64,000 nt of DNA from Fuerstiella sp. (GCA_014238335.1 JABABI010000005.1:95804-159803); one strand, 5' to 3'; shown: positions 34,310-47,140, counted from the stretch's first letter. The notes: generated from the sequence alone by a model not told the origin. A program made the numbers and translations.

Positions 34310-34636
34310 TTAGTTTCTGTAGTCCTCGCGCACCGGACAAAACACGTCGACGACTTTGCAGTCTGTGATCGCCCGACCGGAATGGATCGCATTTCCGGGA
34401 ATCACGGCAACGGTCCCGGGCGTCACACATTGAGCCTCGCCATCAATCGTTAGTTCAAACTCACCTTCCAGAACATTCGCAACCTGTTCGTGAGGGTGTG
34501 CGTGCTCCGGAAGCAAAGATTCCGCCTTGATGTTCCAGAAAGCGATGGTCATATTTTCTGTGTGCACGAAGCGGACGTCAAAACCAGGAACCAGATCCTT
34601 CTGTAATTCAACGTCGGTCAGAGGAATAAATGGCAT
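34310..34636 (-). CDS. Small cupin-domain protein
   Basis: A 108-residue single-domain cupin from the ATG at 34636, preceded by AAGGAA. The metal-binding motif is visible as LPEHAHPHEQVANVLEGEFE (H-x-H and a downstream E), with the second motif in VIPGNAIHSGRAI. Such small cupins bind a divalent metal and act as isomerases, dioxygenases or sugar-binding proteins. The sequence does not show which. Probably cytoplasmic. Monocistronic. Confidence 0.88.
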   Translation of the reverse strand: MPFIPLTDVELQKDLVPGFDVRFVHTENMTIAFWNIKAESLLPEHAHPHEQVANVLEGEFELTIDGEAQCVTPGTVAVIPGNAIHSGRAITDCKVVDVFCPVREDYRN

Positions 34637-34970
34637 GCGATGTTCCTTGCCGTAGAGCAGTTTATAAATTGACGGAACCGGTTCTGGCTCGTGGGGGCAG
34701 CCGCTCTACTATCAAAACGCGTCAACCGCGGCTATGAGTCAGCGAAATTCGCTGTAAGTACCGTAAGAATTCTGTGCCGGGGTATTTCGTTCTGCCAGAA
34801 ACACGTGCGGCTGAGTTTTCTGGACTGCCGTTGCTGCTGTCATGTCTCTGACACAGCTCTTTTTCCTGCCATTGTACGAATGCGCCGGGCGTTGGTGTAT
34901 AATCCCGCACGTTCGCTGAGTCTACCAGACGCGATGAATCACCTCCCTTATTCTCGAATCTATCATAGCC
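34637..34970. other. Divergent intergenic region
   Basis: About 330 bp between the cupin gene (minus) and the propeller gene at 34971 (plus). It presumably carries both promoters. No specific operator recognised. Confidence 0.4.
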
Positions 34971-36251
34971 ATGCACGTCACCCGATTCTTAATCGTTGCA
35001 TCTGCACTTGTCTTTCCCGGTTTCGTGGAATCAGCAGAGCCGGATCAGGACTGGCCTCGCTGGCGGGGACCGCAGGACAACGGCAGCATCGATATCGGCC
35101 AGTATCCCGTTGACTTCAACGCCACCAAAGTACTGTGGCGTGCTCCGTTGCCGGGTAAAGGCTGTTCAACTCCCATCATCCTGCAGCAGACCATCTACCT
35201 GACAGCCCCCGTTGACGGCAAAGACGGATTGCTGGCATACAACTGGTCGGGAAAGCCGTTGTGGCAGACCACGTTTGGTCAGGAAAACGCGGGTAAGCAC
35301 CGTAATGGTTCTGGCAGCAATGCCTCGCCGGCGTCAGATGGCAACGGTCTGTATGTGTATTTCAAGAGCGGTACGCTGGCCGCTGTCAACTTTGACGGTG
35401 CAGTCCGCTGGCAGACGAATCTTGTCGAGCAGTTCGGGAAGGATACGCTGTACTGGGATCACGGCACCTCCCCGGTCGTGACCGAAAAGTACGTTGTCAT
35501 GGCTCGCATGCATCATGGCGAATCGTGGCTGGCTGCATTTGACAAGGCCAGTGGCGACATGGCATGGAAGGTCGCCCGCAATTACGAAACTCCACAGGAA
35601 GGTGATCACGGCTACGCCACGCCGCTGGTCATTCAGCACGCTGGCAGGGAAGCACTGCTGGTCTGGGGAGCCCAGCATCTGACGATTCACGACTCGGTCG
35701 GCGGTAAAGTTCTTTGGTCATGCGGCAACTTCAATCCGGAATCAAAAAAACTCTGGCCGTCCATCTCCACACCGGTGATTGTGGGTGACATGGCTGTCAT
35801 CGCCTTTGGCCGCAACGATCGAGGCATCCCGCGACTGCATGGAATCCGGCTGGACGGCAGTGGCGACGTGACAGAAACGAATCACGTCTGGCAGCGTGAC
35901 GATGTCGGCACATTTGTGCCGAGCCCGGTGGCATACAGGGGACGGGTGTATCTGGTCCGTGACCGCGGCGAGGTCGAATGTCTCGATCCCGCGACTGGTG
36001 AAACCATCTGGAACGCCGTTTTTCCAAAACACCGATCCAACTACTACGCGTCACCCCTGATCGCAGGCGGACACCTGTACGCTCCGCGTGAAGACGGCGT
36101 TGTGTTCGTGGCCAGCGTTGCGGACGACAAATTCGATCTGCTGGCGGAGAACGACATGGACGAGTCGGTCATTGGGTCTCCCGTACCCGCAGCGAATCGA
36201 ATCTTTCTGCGTGGCGAAAACCATCTGTTCTGCGTGACCTCGGTGCCGTAG
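34971..36251 (+). CDS. Exported PQQ-like beta-propeller protein
   Basis: A 426-residue protein with signal peptide MHVTRFLIVASALVFPGFVE. The opening DWPRWRGPQDNGSI and repeated blades (AYNWSGKPLWQTTFGQ, AFDKASGDMAWKVARN, GGKVLWSCGNFN, CLDPATGETIWNAVFPKH) match the PQQ/BamB-like class. It is a clear relative of the 14756-16060 product. Likely periplasmic. No enzymatic site can be assigned, and no partner gene is adjacent. Confidence 0.9.
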   Translation: MHVTRFLIVASALVFPGFVESAEPDQDWPRWRGPQDNGSIDIGQYPVDFNATKVLWRAPLPGKGCSTPIILQQTIYLTAPVDGKDGLLAYNWSGKPLWQTTFGQENAGKHRNGSGSNASPASDGNGLYVYFKSGTLAAVNFDGAVRWQTNLVEQFGKDTLYWDHGTSPVVTEKYVVMARMHHGESWLAAFDKASGDMAWKVARNYETPQEGDHGYATPLVIQHAGREALLVWGAQHLTIHDSVGGKVLWSCGNFNPESKKLWPSISTPVIVGDMAVIAFGRNDRGIPRLHGIRLDGSGDVTETNHVWQRDDVGTFVPSPVAYRGRVYLVRDRGEVECLDPATGETIWNAVFPKHRSNYYASPLIAGGHLYAPREDGVVFVASVADDKFDLLAENDMDESVIGSPVPAANRIFLRGENHLFCVTSVP

Positions 36252-36352
36252 AACGCAGGCCGCGTGAAACGCGGCGTCGCTGAAGCCTGGCCGACACCAT
36301 AGTGCCGCCTACGGAAACTTGGACCTGATGGACACTCCGTCGGAGGCAGAGA

Positions 36353-37864
36353 TCATGCCTGCTGCGACGTGCGCAACTTGTACTTCTGCACCTTTCCCGT
36401 GGCTGTACGCGGCAGGACGTCGCAAAACCTGACGATTGTCGGGCACTTGAAGTGCGCCAGTCGTTCACGGGCGAACTCAATCAGATCCTGTTCCGTGACC
36501 TCAGCGTCTGAATTCAGGACGACGACTGCGGCAACGGTTTCTCCCCACCTCTCGTGAGGCAATCCAATCACGGCAACTTCCGCGACTGCAGGATGAGAGA
36601 ATAAAGTGTTCTCCACTTCGATCGATGAAACATTTTCGCCACCTGTGATGATCACGTCCTTACGTCGATCAGCGATTGTCAGATATCCGTTCTCATCAAG
36701 CCGGCCGCTGTCGCCGCTGTAAAACCATCCGTCCTGAATTGCGTTTGTGGTTGCCGCGGGATTGTCCCAGTATCGATCCAGAACGACGTTCCCCTGAGCC
36801 AGAACCTCACCTTCCTCGTCCCTACGAATGGACACGCCCAGAACCGGGGGCCCCGCGCAGCCCAGACGTTTGGCGCGGTCAGAAGATGCAAGCGATTCAT
36901 CTGCTGCCAAACCGCGATTGACTGTCAGAATCGGTGAGGTCTCTGTGAGTCCGTAGGCCTGAATGAATTCCCAACGCAGTTCGTTCTGAACCCGTTCGAT
37001 CAGTGTCGTCGGAGGTGGTGCACCGGCAACAACGATTCGCACTCGGTCCCGACCAGGAATCGGACCATCCCAGGATACTGCCGCGTCCAGGATGGTGGCC
37101 ACGACTGTCGGGGCCATACACATAAGCGTCACACCGTGCAGCTCGATCCGCCGCAGGATCTCCGCACCGTCGACATTTCTCAGGATGATCTGCCTGGCCC
37201 CCATCCCCGCCAGCAGGTATGGCATGCCCCAGCCGTTGCAGTGAAACATGGGCAGCGTGTGCAGATAGACGTCCCGTTCCGTGACAGCCAGGTGCAGACC
37301 AAAAACAGTCGCGTTGATCCACAGATTGCGGTGCGTCAGACAGACGCCCTTGGGCCGAGCCGTCGTGCCACTGGTGTAATTGATTGTGGCCACCGCATCT
37401 TCTGTTCCCTCCCATGCGTGCGGTTCTGCCGTCGAATGAAACAGCTGCTGATCACCTTCCTGATTCAGAACAATTCGACGCTCACCGATTCCCGCCAATG
37501 ATTCGTTCAGTTCTGCATCAACCAGCAGCAACGTCGCGCCACTGTGCTCATAAATATAGTTCACCTCACTGCGATTCAAGCGAAAGTTGATCGGCACCAG
37601 AATTCGTCCGAAACCGCTGACTCCAAAGAAGGAGACCAGCATTCTGGCCGAATTTTTTGACACAATCGCAACTCGTTCACCGGCTTCGATGACCATTGCG
37701 TCAAGCGTCGACGCCTGAGCCCGCGCGAGTCGTACAACGTCGCCATAAGTTAATTCACCGAGCGAAGCACCGACTTCACCGGGATCGTCAACAACACCAT
37801 TGCGCTGGCTGAACACCGTGCCTGCACGATTAATAAAATCGTTGATCGTCAGAGGTCTACGCAT
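36353..37864 (-). CDS. Acyl-CoA synthetase / AMP-dependent ligase
   Basis: A 503-residue member of the ANL superfamily, which activates a carboxylic acid with ATP to an acyl-adenylate and passes it to CoA. The P-loop-like motif is INYTSGTTARPKGVCLTHRN. Further motifs are AYGLTETSP, WFYSGDSGRLDENGYLTIAD, RRKDVIITGGENVSSIEVEN, and the catalytic lysine region LPRTATGKVQKYKLR at the C-terminus. Medium- or long-chain fatty acids are likely substrates by family, but the acid is not determined. The ATG at 37864 is used. It is complete and stands alone. Confidence 0.92.
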   Translation of the reverse strand: MRRPLTINDFINRAGTVFSQRNGVVDDPGEVGASLGELTYGDVVRLARAQASTLDAMVIEAGERVAIVSKNSARMLVSFFGVSGFGRILVPINFRLNRSEVNYIYEHSGATLLLVDAELNESLAGIGERRIVLNQEGDQQLFHSTAEPHAWEGTEDAVATINYTSGTTARPKGVCLTHRNLWINATVFGLHLAVTERDVYLHTLPMFHCNGWGMPYLLAGMGARQIILRNVDGAEILRRIELHGVTLMCMAPTVVATILDAAVSWDGPIPGRDRVRIVVAGAPPPTTLIERVQNELRWEFIQAYGLTETSPILTVNRGLAADESLASSDRAKRLGCAGPPVLGVSIRRDEEGEVLAQGNVVLDRYWDNPAATTNAIQDGWFYSGDSGRLDENGYLTIADRRKDVIITGGENVSSIEVENTLFSHPAVAEVAVIGLPHERWGETVAAVVVLNSDAEVTEQDLIEFARERLAHFKCPTIVRFCDVLPRTATGKVQKYKLRTSQQA

Positions 37865-38084
37865 GCCACCCGCTGCTGAGTAAAGGACTTTGAATGAATC
37901 AGAACGCTCACAATAATAGTTCGCGTCGACACGCCTGGCTATTCGACGTTACCAGGCCGGCGTGTTGGAGGTGCAGCCACAGAATAGATTTTTGACCGTA
38001 GGATGGGACCATTGTCCTGTCCGGAAATCTCATGCAGCTCGGGACAATGGCCCACGCTGCGTAACTGAACAGTTTCGCAATCAT
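37865..38084. other. Intergenic region with inverted repeat
   Basis: About 220 bp containing the inverted repeat at 38005-38053. Nothing else recognised. Confidence 0.4.
38005..38053. repeat. Inverted repeat with CCATTGTCC / GGACAATGG arms
   Basis: The 9-bp arms CCATTGTCC (38009-38017) and GGACAATGG (about 38042-38050) are perfect complements, with G-rich flanks extending the pairing imperfectly. There is no U-run. Function unknown; it may be a terminator or a binding site. Confidence 0.45.
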
Positions 38085-38570
38085 TCATGCCCGCACCCGC
38101 TGCTGGCTTGACTTGCCGTTGCACGGTGGACGTTGGGGCAGGCAGGCTGAGATCGCCTGGCAACGGGCTGGTCTTTGAGTCGCCTTCGCTCCTTCTCCGA
38201 ACGCACTCAATTCGAAGGTCCTGTTGTTGATAAACAACAGCAAACCCTTGAGGCGGAGCTCACAGGGCGGTGCAATATATTTGCCAGTAACAAAGATGTA
38301 CCCCTGATCCAGTCCGACGCGGTCAGGAGACTCCTGGTCCATGTACCCGGGCTCCATGAATTCCTCGTCGAACGCCGGTTCGGACGGACCATTTGACGCG
38401 AGAATTCGTTCCACGCGTTCGTCGGCAGCGCATGAGTGCGTCGGAAAGACAACGCTGCTGACGCACAGCAGCCAGCAGACTGGTCGCCGCAGACGGTCCG
38501 GTGAATCGGTACTGAGGTTTGATTCGAAGATTTTTCCAGGAAAATCAAGGCGTGCGACAGCATTCAGATA
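38085..38570 (-). pseudogene. Decayed secreted-protein gene with lost start and truncated end
   Basis: One open frame carries a signal-peptide-like segment (RRPVCWLLCVSSVVFPTHSC, then AADERVERILASNG). It continues as DQGYIFVTGKYIAPPCELRL and KGLLLFINNRTFE, which resembles the GYVFVDGKY-PPPY-type opening of some planctomycete secreted proteins. No ATG, GTG or TTG lies upstream of the signal segment; the only in-frame GTG (38414) is after it. The frame also stops soon after the conserved part. This looks like a fragment of a longer gene. No family name is certain. Confidence 0.5.
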
Positions 38571-38854
38571 TTAAGGCGCATTCCGGTAAACACAGCTGCA
38601 GCCGGACTTGAAGCTGTTCGTGTCTTCGGTCGCAACAAGCCTCGCCGGGGATGATGTACTCGTACGAACTGTGAGGCGAACATGGCAGATTCCAAATCGT
38701 TTAACCGCGTGTCCAACGGGCCGTGAGTTTTCGGTGAAGTTCCGCGCGTTTTGCCCAACGTAGTGCAGGCAGTCTGCCTGTCGAGCAAAGGCAAGCAACA
38801 GGCTGGCAGCTCGCACAACAATCAACGTCGCTGTGCTGATACAAGCACGCCGCG

Positions 38855-38984
38855 CAAGCAAGCCAATTGTTCAATCGCCCGAAACTCACTCGCTTTCGCG
38901 TTGAGCTTGTATTGCGGGTCTGTGAGGAAGCGGAGCTTCCGGGATATGCGTTCCCTGGCTGGAGTCCGGGAACGAGAATTCGAA
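38855..38984. repeat. Dispersed intergenic repeat, copy B, with adjacent second repeat
   Basis: The first ~53 bp match the element at 1823-1876 (CAAGCAAG, TCAATCGC, CACTCGCTT, TTGAGCT). The rest (GAAGCGGAGCTTCCGGGATA, CTGGAGTCCGGGAACGAG) resembles the element at 16195-16245. Repeats like these are easily mistaken for coding sequence. Confidence 0.5.
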
Positions 38985-39015
38985 ACGTCAGCAACAATTT
39001 GTTCACTATCAAGAA

Positions 39016-39057
39016 AATAACGACCCGGTGCTCAGCAAGTGAACACGGGTCGTTATT
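39016..39057. repeat. 12-bp inverted repeat, terminator-like
   Basis: AATAACGACCCG (39016-39027) and CGGGTCGTTATT (39046-39057) are perfect complements, with further imperfect pairing (GTG/CAC) inside the loop. It stands alone between repeats and the pilin gene. It could end a transcript from either side. Confidence 0.5.
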
Positions 39058-39383
39058 CCCGAAACAGGAGGCCGTTTGTATTGATGTTCGAGGGTCTGAA
39101 GGCAGAGGGATGAAGGCTGAATCAGTCGAGAGGGTAATCGGTGTGGGTTGCATCGAGTCGCCGCTCAGCGTTCATCCTACGGTCTTCGACATTCTTACTA
39201 AGCCCATTTCGGATAAGGTCTTGGGGAGACATGCTTCGCTCATGATTTCATCGGCGGGCCGACATAGAGCCAGGTGTCAGCAGTCTCAGGTCAGTAGCTG
39301 CGACCGGCTGGCGGGCCGTAACGCGTCTGAGTTCACGGGGCTGGCCGTATGGCATTGCCCCGTTGACTCAAGAGACAGACGTC
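39058..39383. other. Intergenic region
   Basis: About 325 bp between the inverted repeat and the stop of the small pilin gene. No gene, RNA or repeat recognised. Confidence 0.4.
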
Positions 39384-39701
39384 CTAACGGTGGCTGGTAC
39401 GCTTTTCACCGCGAATTTGTGAGTCACAGTTGATGTCGCCACTGCTGTCACATTCGTCTCGGTAGTCCTGAAAACTGCTGCTGACAACATGGCCCTTCTT
39501 GCCACAGGCAAGTTTATAGTAGTAACTCTGGTTGACGCTGCCGATCGCAGATCCCAGGTCTTCCAGCTCTTCGTTGACGCCATAAGACAGTTCCGTCAGA
39601 CCGACGATGACTCCCAAAACCAGAATCGTACCGACGAGTACAATTTCGGCGGAAACAATAAAACCGTTTTCGTCTTTGGCCAGTGCGTTGAAAATTTTCA
39701 T
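39384..39701 (-). CDS. Small Flp-type pilin-like protein
   Basis: A 105-residue protein from the ATG at 39701, with the good ribosome site AGGAG 8 nt upstream. The N-terminus MKIFNALAKDENGFIVSAEI followed by a single hydrophobic helix (VLVGTILVLGVIVGLTELSY) is the pattern of Flp/Fap pilins: a short basic leader, Gly-Phe at the presumed cleavage site and a Glu near position +5. The C-terminal part is polar, with two cysteines that could form a disulfide. No tad secretion genes lie nearby, so assembly would rely on genes elsewhere. A membrane-anchored role other than pilus formation is possible. Confidence 0.75.
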   Translation of the reverse strand: MKIFNALAKDENGFIVSAEIVLVGTILVLGVIVGLTELSYGVNEELEDLGSAIGSVNQSYYYKLACGKKGHVVSSSFQDYRDECDSSGDINCDSQIRGEKRTSHR

Positions 39702-40131
39702 CTCTTTTTCTCCTGTTTCGTTCGGCGAAGGTTTGTTTCTAGTCAGGCGAACGCCACTGAGTTTCGCTTGACTGATTTTCTGTAAAGCATGGTGAATGCC
39801 AAACGTGCCAGGATGATAAAAATTGTTAGCGCATGGCCGGCCCAATAATTCCCTAAACCTTTCTGAACAGCAACTTACAACGATTCACGCACTGACGGGA
39901 ATTGTAAAGCGGCCTGAACGCCGCCCGGTAACCAATGTTTCCAATCCACAACACCACGTTGCGGCGGCATCGCATTGGTGACTTTAGGCAACGAAACGTT
40001 GAGTAATCCGGCGTCATACCTGGCGCGGGCGTCCACAGAGCAGTGTTCTGCCGCGTGAATTCAATGACTTCAACAGGACGCAGTCCTTGTCTTTCGCGTA
40101 AGACGCCGGACTCTGCCGGGGCATTGACGTC
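39702..40131. other. Intergenic region
   Basis: About 430 bp between the pilin start and the clpB terminator. It presumably contains the pilin promoter. I see no gene or RNA in it. Confidence 0.4.
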
Positions 40132-40168
40132 ACGGGCTGGCAGGAACGGTTGTTCCGTGCCAGCCCGT
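40132..40168 (-). terminator. Strong hairpin after clpB
   Basis: ACGGGCTGGCA-GGAAC and GTTCC-G-TGCCAGCCCGT pair over about 16 bp with a GGTT loop and one bulge. It lies 14 nt beyond the clpB stop codon. There is no long U-run, so it may work with Rho or stabilise the mRNA end. Confidence 0.6.
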
Positions 40169-40182
40169 AACCGATCCGGGCA

Positions 40183-42804
<2,622 letters not shown>

Positions 42805-42914
42805 CAGGGTGCCTTTCTTTCTTGCGCAGCAGCGAATACAGCTAGTCGCCATGTACGTGCCACGAGAGAGCGACTGCCGGCATGGAGTTGTCGGCATTTC
42901 TGATCGTCACAGCG

Positions 42915-42959
42915 TCCGCACACAGAGGGAACAGGGCCACTCCTGTTCCGCCTCTGCGG
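42915..42959. terminator. Hairpin between dnaK and clpB
   Basis: CAGAGGG-AACAGG and CCTGTT-CCG-CCTCTG pair, with outer CCGC/GCGG. It lies about 50 nt after the dnaK stop, so it may partly end dnaK transcription or process a dnaK-clpB transcript. Confidence 0.5.
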
Positions 42960-43009
42960 TATTTCATTTCCGGTGTAATGTCGTACCGGCTCGCCCTGGC
43001 GCGAGACCG

Positions 43010-44914
43010 TTAGTCCTTCTTTTCGAAGTCGGCGTCAATGATATCGTCGTCACCGGCACCGGCCGCTGCACCAACGGACTCGCCATCTTCACCACCAGCC
43101 GCTTCGGCCGCTGCCGCCATGTGCTTATACAAAGCCTCACTGGCCTGAGCCAGTTCCTGCAAAGCTGCCTGGATGGCTGCGGCATCGTCGCCTTCCGCAG
43201 CGGCTTTCACCTTTTCGCAGGACGCTGTAATCGCGGATTTTGAACCCTCGTCCAGCTTGTCTTCGTGCTCACTTAACGTTTTTTCTGTCTGATGAACCAG
43301 CGTGGACGCTTCATTCTTTGCCTTCGCAAGTTCTTCCTTCTTCTTGTCATCTTCGGCGTGAGCTTCACCGTCTTTGCGCATCCTGTCGATCTCATCGTCC
43401 GACAGACCGCTGGACTGCTTGATCTCAACGCTGTGCTCTTTGCCGGTGGCTTTGTCTTTTGCGGAAACACTCAGGATCCCGTTCACATCGATATCAAATT
43501 TGACTTCGATCTGCGGCACACCACGTGGTGCGGGTGGCAGATCCGCCAAGTCAAACTGGTCCAGCAGACGGTTGTCTGTTGCCATACGTCGTTCGCCCTG
43601 AAAGACTCGCACCGTCACGGCAGGTTGATTGTCGGCTGCGGTGGAAAACGTTTCAGACTTGGTGGTCGGAATCGTGGTGTTCCGTTCCACCAGGGTCGTC
43701 ATGATTCCGCCTTCGGTTTCAATTCCCAGAGATAGTGGAGTCACATCCAGCAGCACAACGTCTTTGACATCGCCGGAAATGATTCCGCCCTGAATGGCTG
43801 CGCCCAGCGAAACGACTTCGTCCGGATTCACACCCTGGTGTGGGTCCCTGTTGAAGATCTTCTTGACAAAAGCCTGCACTTTGGGAACTCGCGTCGAGCC
43901 ACCGACCAGAACCACTTCGCTGATGTCACCGGCGCTCAATCGAGCATCCTTCAGAGCGTTTTCCACCGGACCGCGACAGCGTTCCACTAACGGATCGATC
44001 AGTCGCTCAAAATCACCTCGGCTGATTGACAGCTGCAGATGCTTGGCAACGCCATCCACGGACGTGATAAACGGCAGGTTGATGTCGGAAGTTTGCGCTG
44101 TGGAAAGTTCCTGCTTTGCCTTTTCAGCGGCTTCCCTTAGGCGCTGTAGCGCCATGGGATCACTGCGCAGATCGATGCCGTCCGACTTCTTGAACTCGTC
44201 AGCGATATGGCTGATCAGCACTTCATCAAAGTCGTCACCACCGAGATGTGTGTCGCCATTCGTGCTGAGCACCTCGACCAGTTCGTCGCCAACCTCCAGA
44301 ATCGACACGTCAAACGTGCCGCCGCCAAGGTCAAATACGACGATCTTTTCTTCCTGCTTCTTGTCCAGGCCATAAGCCAAAGCTGCAGCAGTGGGCTCAT
44401 TGATGATTCGAGCCACTTCCAGCCCGGCAATCTGGCCGGCATCTTTTGTGGCCTGCCTTTGAGCATCATTAAAGTAGGCAGGCACAGTAATGACTGCCTT
44501 GTTCACCTTGTGGCCGAGATAGCTTTCGGACGCTTCCTTAAGCTTGCGAAGTACAAGAGCTGAGATTTCCGGCGGAGTGTGCTCCTTGCCATTCACATTG
44601 ACCTTCACGTAGTCAGCTTCACCACCAACCACGTCATACGGAACGATCTTTTCTTCTGACTGTACTTCGCTGTGGCGTCGCCCCATGAATCGCTTGATCG
44701 AATAGATCGTATTCGTGGGGTTGGTCACAGCCTGTCGCTTGGCCGGATCACCGACCAGCGTCTCACTCTTATCGGTAAAGGCGATGACACTGGGAGTCGT
44801 ACGACTCCCTTCCTGGTTAGCGATAACCTTGGGCTCGCCACCTTCCATGACAGACACAACCGAGTTTGTCGTTCCAAGGTCGATGCCGATGATTTTTTCA
44901 CCTGAGACTGCCAT
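43010..44914 (-). CDS. dnaK: Molecular chaperone DnaK (Hsp70)
   Basis: A 634-residue Hsp70. The ATPase domain has [72 protein letters not shown] and [16 protein letters not shown]. The substrate-binding domain has [20 protein letters not shown] and [20 protein letters not shown]. The C-terminus is an acidic/glycine tail ([18 protein letters not shown]). It binds unfolded segments in an ATP-driven cycle with DnaJ and GrpE, neither of which is encoded nearby. The start at 44914 fits the family. No CIRCE element (TTAGCACTC inverted repeat) is seen upstream, so HrcA control is not supported here. Confidence 0.98.
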   Translation of the reverse strand: MAVSGEKIIGIDLGTTNSVVSVMEGGEPKVIANQEGSRTTPSVIAFTDKSETLVGDPAKRQAVTNPTNTIYSIKRFMGRRHSEVQSEEKIVPYDVVGGEADYVKVNVNGKEHTPPEISALVLRKLKEASESYLGHKVNKAVITVPAYFNDAQRQATKDAGQIAGLEVARIINEPTAAALAYGLDKKQEEKIVVFDLGGGTFDVSILEVGDELVEVLSTNGDTHLGGDDFDEVLISHIADEFKKSDGIDLRSDPMALQRLREAAEKAKQELSTAQTSDINLPFITSVDGVAKHLQLSISRGDFERLIDPLVERCRGPVENALKDARLSAGDISEVVLVGGSTRVPKVQAFVKKIFNRDPHQGVNPDEVVSLGAAIQGGIISGDVKDVVLLDVTPLSLGIETEGGIMTTLVERNTTIPTTKSETFSTAADNQPAVTVRVFQGERRMATDNRLLDQFDLADLPPAPRGVPQIEVKFDIDVNGILSVSAKDKATGKEHSVEIKQSSGLSDDEIDRMRKDGEAHAEDDKKKEELAKAKNEASTLVHQTEKTLSEHEDKLDEGSKSAITASCEKVKAAAEGDDAAAIQAALQELAQASEALYKHMAAAAEAAGGEDGESVGAAAGAGDDDIIDADFEKKD

Positions 44915-45554
44915 CTGTGAGCTCCTGATTTCTTTTTATCGATTGACTGCTGAGACCCTGAAGGTCTCGTTTGTGATCATAGCCTGCCCGGATAATCCTG
45001 ACTGCCGCACCGTAACCGTTTCGGACTCGTCAGCGATCTGAATGATTGTCATCTGCAGTGAATCAAGCGCGGCTACCCCATGCGCTCAACTGCTCAAATC
45101 CCAACCGCAACGGGTGTTTCCCATACGGGCAGGCCGATGACATCTCAACTTGTCAAAAGCACAATCCGCGCCAAAACACTTTCTGTTGTTCTAAGCGTTT
45201 TCTCAGTAATACCTTAGATCCATTACGACGCGTGGTTTCGGCACAAAATGCGACAATGTGGCAGGAAGTCGATGTAACCCCAACTGAAGGTGGCATGCCA
45301 CATTGGCACCCACGGGCTGGGAGGTCAGACTGCCAATTTTGTCAGTCATGTCACTCATAAAACATTTTCGGGCAATCAGTAGAGGTTTGCCGGAACCTTT
45401 AGGATCAGAAGATGGCCCACCTTGAAAATGAAAATCCTCACCGGTACAAGCGAATTGCGGGACAAGATGTCACATCACCCTCCTCCAATATCGTCCCGTC
45501 CCTCCCCAGCGGCTGCGCTGCCACCGCATATCAGCCACGGCGTTAAGGACCATC
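44915..45554. other. Divergent region between dnaK and pheA, with palindrome
   Basis: About 640 bp without a supported gene. It contains a GAGACC/GGTCTC hairpin near 44953, the palindrome GTGGCATGCCAC at about 45291-45302, and the near-perfect palindrome described separately at 45329-45346. Promoters for both genes probably lie here. Confidence 0.5.
45329..45346. promoter_or_regulatory. Near-palindromic candidate operator
   Basis: ACTGCCAATTTTGTCAGT is symmetrical apart from one C/T position (arms ACTG-CAA / TTG-CAGT). It lies in the divergent dnaK-pheA region, about 210 bp before pheA and 415 bp before dnaK. A regulator binding site is plausible but unproven. Confidence 0.4.
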
Positions 45555-46733
45555 ATGGCGAAGAAAAAGGCCACAAAACCCGTCAAGAAGAAGGTGGCGA
45601 AAAAACGAGCCACTGCTGCATCACCGGTCAAAGCAACACCGGTCAAAGCGGCAAAGATCCGCTCCGTTCCTGTCAGCCCGGATCAGCAGCTTGCTGCAAT
45701 CGACAAAGAGCTGGTCGGTCTGCTGAATCAGCGCGTGGAAACGTTCCTGAAAAAAGTGGCTCAGTCCGAGTCTCCGCAGGAGGCCGTTTTTGATGTCCAG
45801 GACGACGTCAAGCTGTGGACCATGCTCGAGGGAATGAACAAAGGTCCGTTGTCGACTGTTGAACTGAAGTCTATTTTTCGCGGTGTATTGAGTGCCGGAC
45901 GGCAGCGTGTCAAGAACATTCGGGTGGCCTATCTTGGCCCGGCGTACAGCTTTACTCACTTGGCAGCGATCAATCGGTTTGGCGAGTCTGCGGATCTGGT
46001 TCCCGTCAGCACCATTGCGACGGTGTTCGAAGAAGTAAATCGCGGGCATGTTCATTACGGCCTGGTACCCATCGAAAACAGCACAGATGGTCGCATCGTT
46101 GATACGCTCGACATGTTTACGCGCCTACCACTCAGAATCTGTGGCGAAATCCAGTTACATGTCCATCACAACCTGCTGGCCCGCTGCGATCGGAGCGAAA
46201 TTACAGAGATCTACAGTAAGCCGCAGGCGCTGTCGCAGTGCCGCGACTGGCTAGCCAAGAACATGTCGCATGCAAGACTGATTGAAGTCACCAGCACTTC
46301 AACTGCAGCCCAACTGGCTCGCGACAAACCTGGCGCGGCGGCTGTGGCCAGTCAGCAGGCAGCCGTACAATATGGCATTCAGATTGTTGCCGAGTGCATC
46401 GAAGACAATCGCAACAACATGACGCGTTTTGCCATTATCGGCGATACTATTGCAGAACCGACGGGACACGATCGAACTGCAATTCTACTGCAAATTCCGC
46501 ACAAACCAGGGTCATTGTCAGATGCATTGATGGTATTCAAAAAGTGTAAGGTCAACCTGACATGGATTGAATCTTTTCCGTTGCGGTCTCCGGAAATCGG
46601 CTACCTGTTCTTCCTGGACTTCGAAGGACATGTAACCGATGCCAAAATCAAACGCACGTTAAAGGAATTGGAGGCGATGGCGGATCGACTGGAAATTCTT
46701 GGCTCTTACCCTCGCAGCGAACCGTTGAACTGA
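45555..46733 (+). CDS. pheA: Bifunctional chorismate mutase / prephenate dehydratase
   Basis: A 392-residue enzyme of phenylalanine synthesis: chorismate to prephenate, then prephenate to phenylpyruvate. After a Lys/Ala-rich N-terminal tail ([19 protein letters not shown]) comes an AroQ-type mutase helix region (about 40-115, [20 protein letters not shown]). Then the dehydratase domain (about 120-300) has [36 protein letters not shown] and [12 protein letters not shown]-terminal ACT domain ([20 protein letters not shown]) follows. In the ACT domain the usual E-S-R-P reads E-S-F-P, so phenylalanine feedback may differ. The basic tail is unusual for the family. Cytoplasmic. Confidence 0.95.
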   Translation: MAKKKATKPVKKKVAKKRATAASPVKATPVKAAKIRSVPVSPDQQLAAIDKELVGLLNQRVETFLKKVAQSESPQEAVFDVQDDVKLWTMLEGMNKGPLSTVELKSIFRGVLSAGRQRVKNIRVAYLGPAYSFTHLAAINRFGESADLVPVSTIATVFEEVNRGHVHYGLVPIENSTDGRIVDTLDMFTRLPLRICGEIQLHVHHNLLARCDRSEITEIYSKPQALSQCRDWLAKNMSHARLIEVTSTSTAAQLARDKPGAAAVASQQAAVQYGIQIVAECIEDNRNNMTRFAIIGDTIAEPTGHDRTAILLQIPHKPGSLSDALMVFKKCKVNLTWIESFPLRSPEIGYLFFLDFEGHVTDAKIKRTLKELEAMADRLEILGSYPRSEPLN

Positions 46734-47140
46734 GTGATGGCGAACGGTCGACCGCCCTGTCACGGACGCGACCAAACCTTGCGCAGGTGGCAATTTCGCA
46801 CTGGAGCAGGGGCACGGCGTTATTTCCCGGGGTTTCGCCCGAACCCACGCAGGGTCAGCAACAGGAAACCGCCCGTTTTGCCGATCCTGAGATCCATGTC
46901 GTGCAACGAGCGAAAGCTTTGGATCCGCAGGTGATCGCAGTTGACCTGTCAATGCCCCACAGTACGATGCCCCTTCTATTTCGCTGATTTCGGTACGCTG
47001 GACGCCGGTTCAGGGTCTGTTCAGTTGAAAACGTGTTGTTGCCGAGTCGGCCGTAGCGACCAGCAGGAGCGGACCGTTCAGGTCCGAGCACTAACCTGCA
47101 GTCTGGTCGCGGCCACGCCGTAATTTGGAGGAGAAGATTA
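46734..47140. other. Intergenic region upstream of tpiA
   Basis: About 400 bp between pheA and tpiA. Short frames on both strands lack signatures. No hairpin with a U-run or RNA family recognised. It likely holds the tpiA promoter. Confidence 0.4.

Noticed and set aside
38867..39433. Plus-strand open frame of 188 residues
   Set aside because: Its first part is the translation of the intergenic repeat at 38855-38984, and it has no family match or ribosome site.
44915..45100. CIRCE element upstream of dnaK
   Set aside because: I looked for TTAGCACTC with its inverted partner and did not find it; only a short GAGACC/GGTCTC hairpin is present.
45305..45325. Sigma-54 promoter (TTGGCAC followed by GC)
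   Set aside because: The GG-to-GC spacing is one base short of the required ten, and TTGC is absent.
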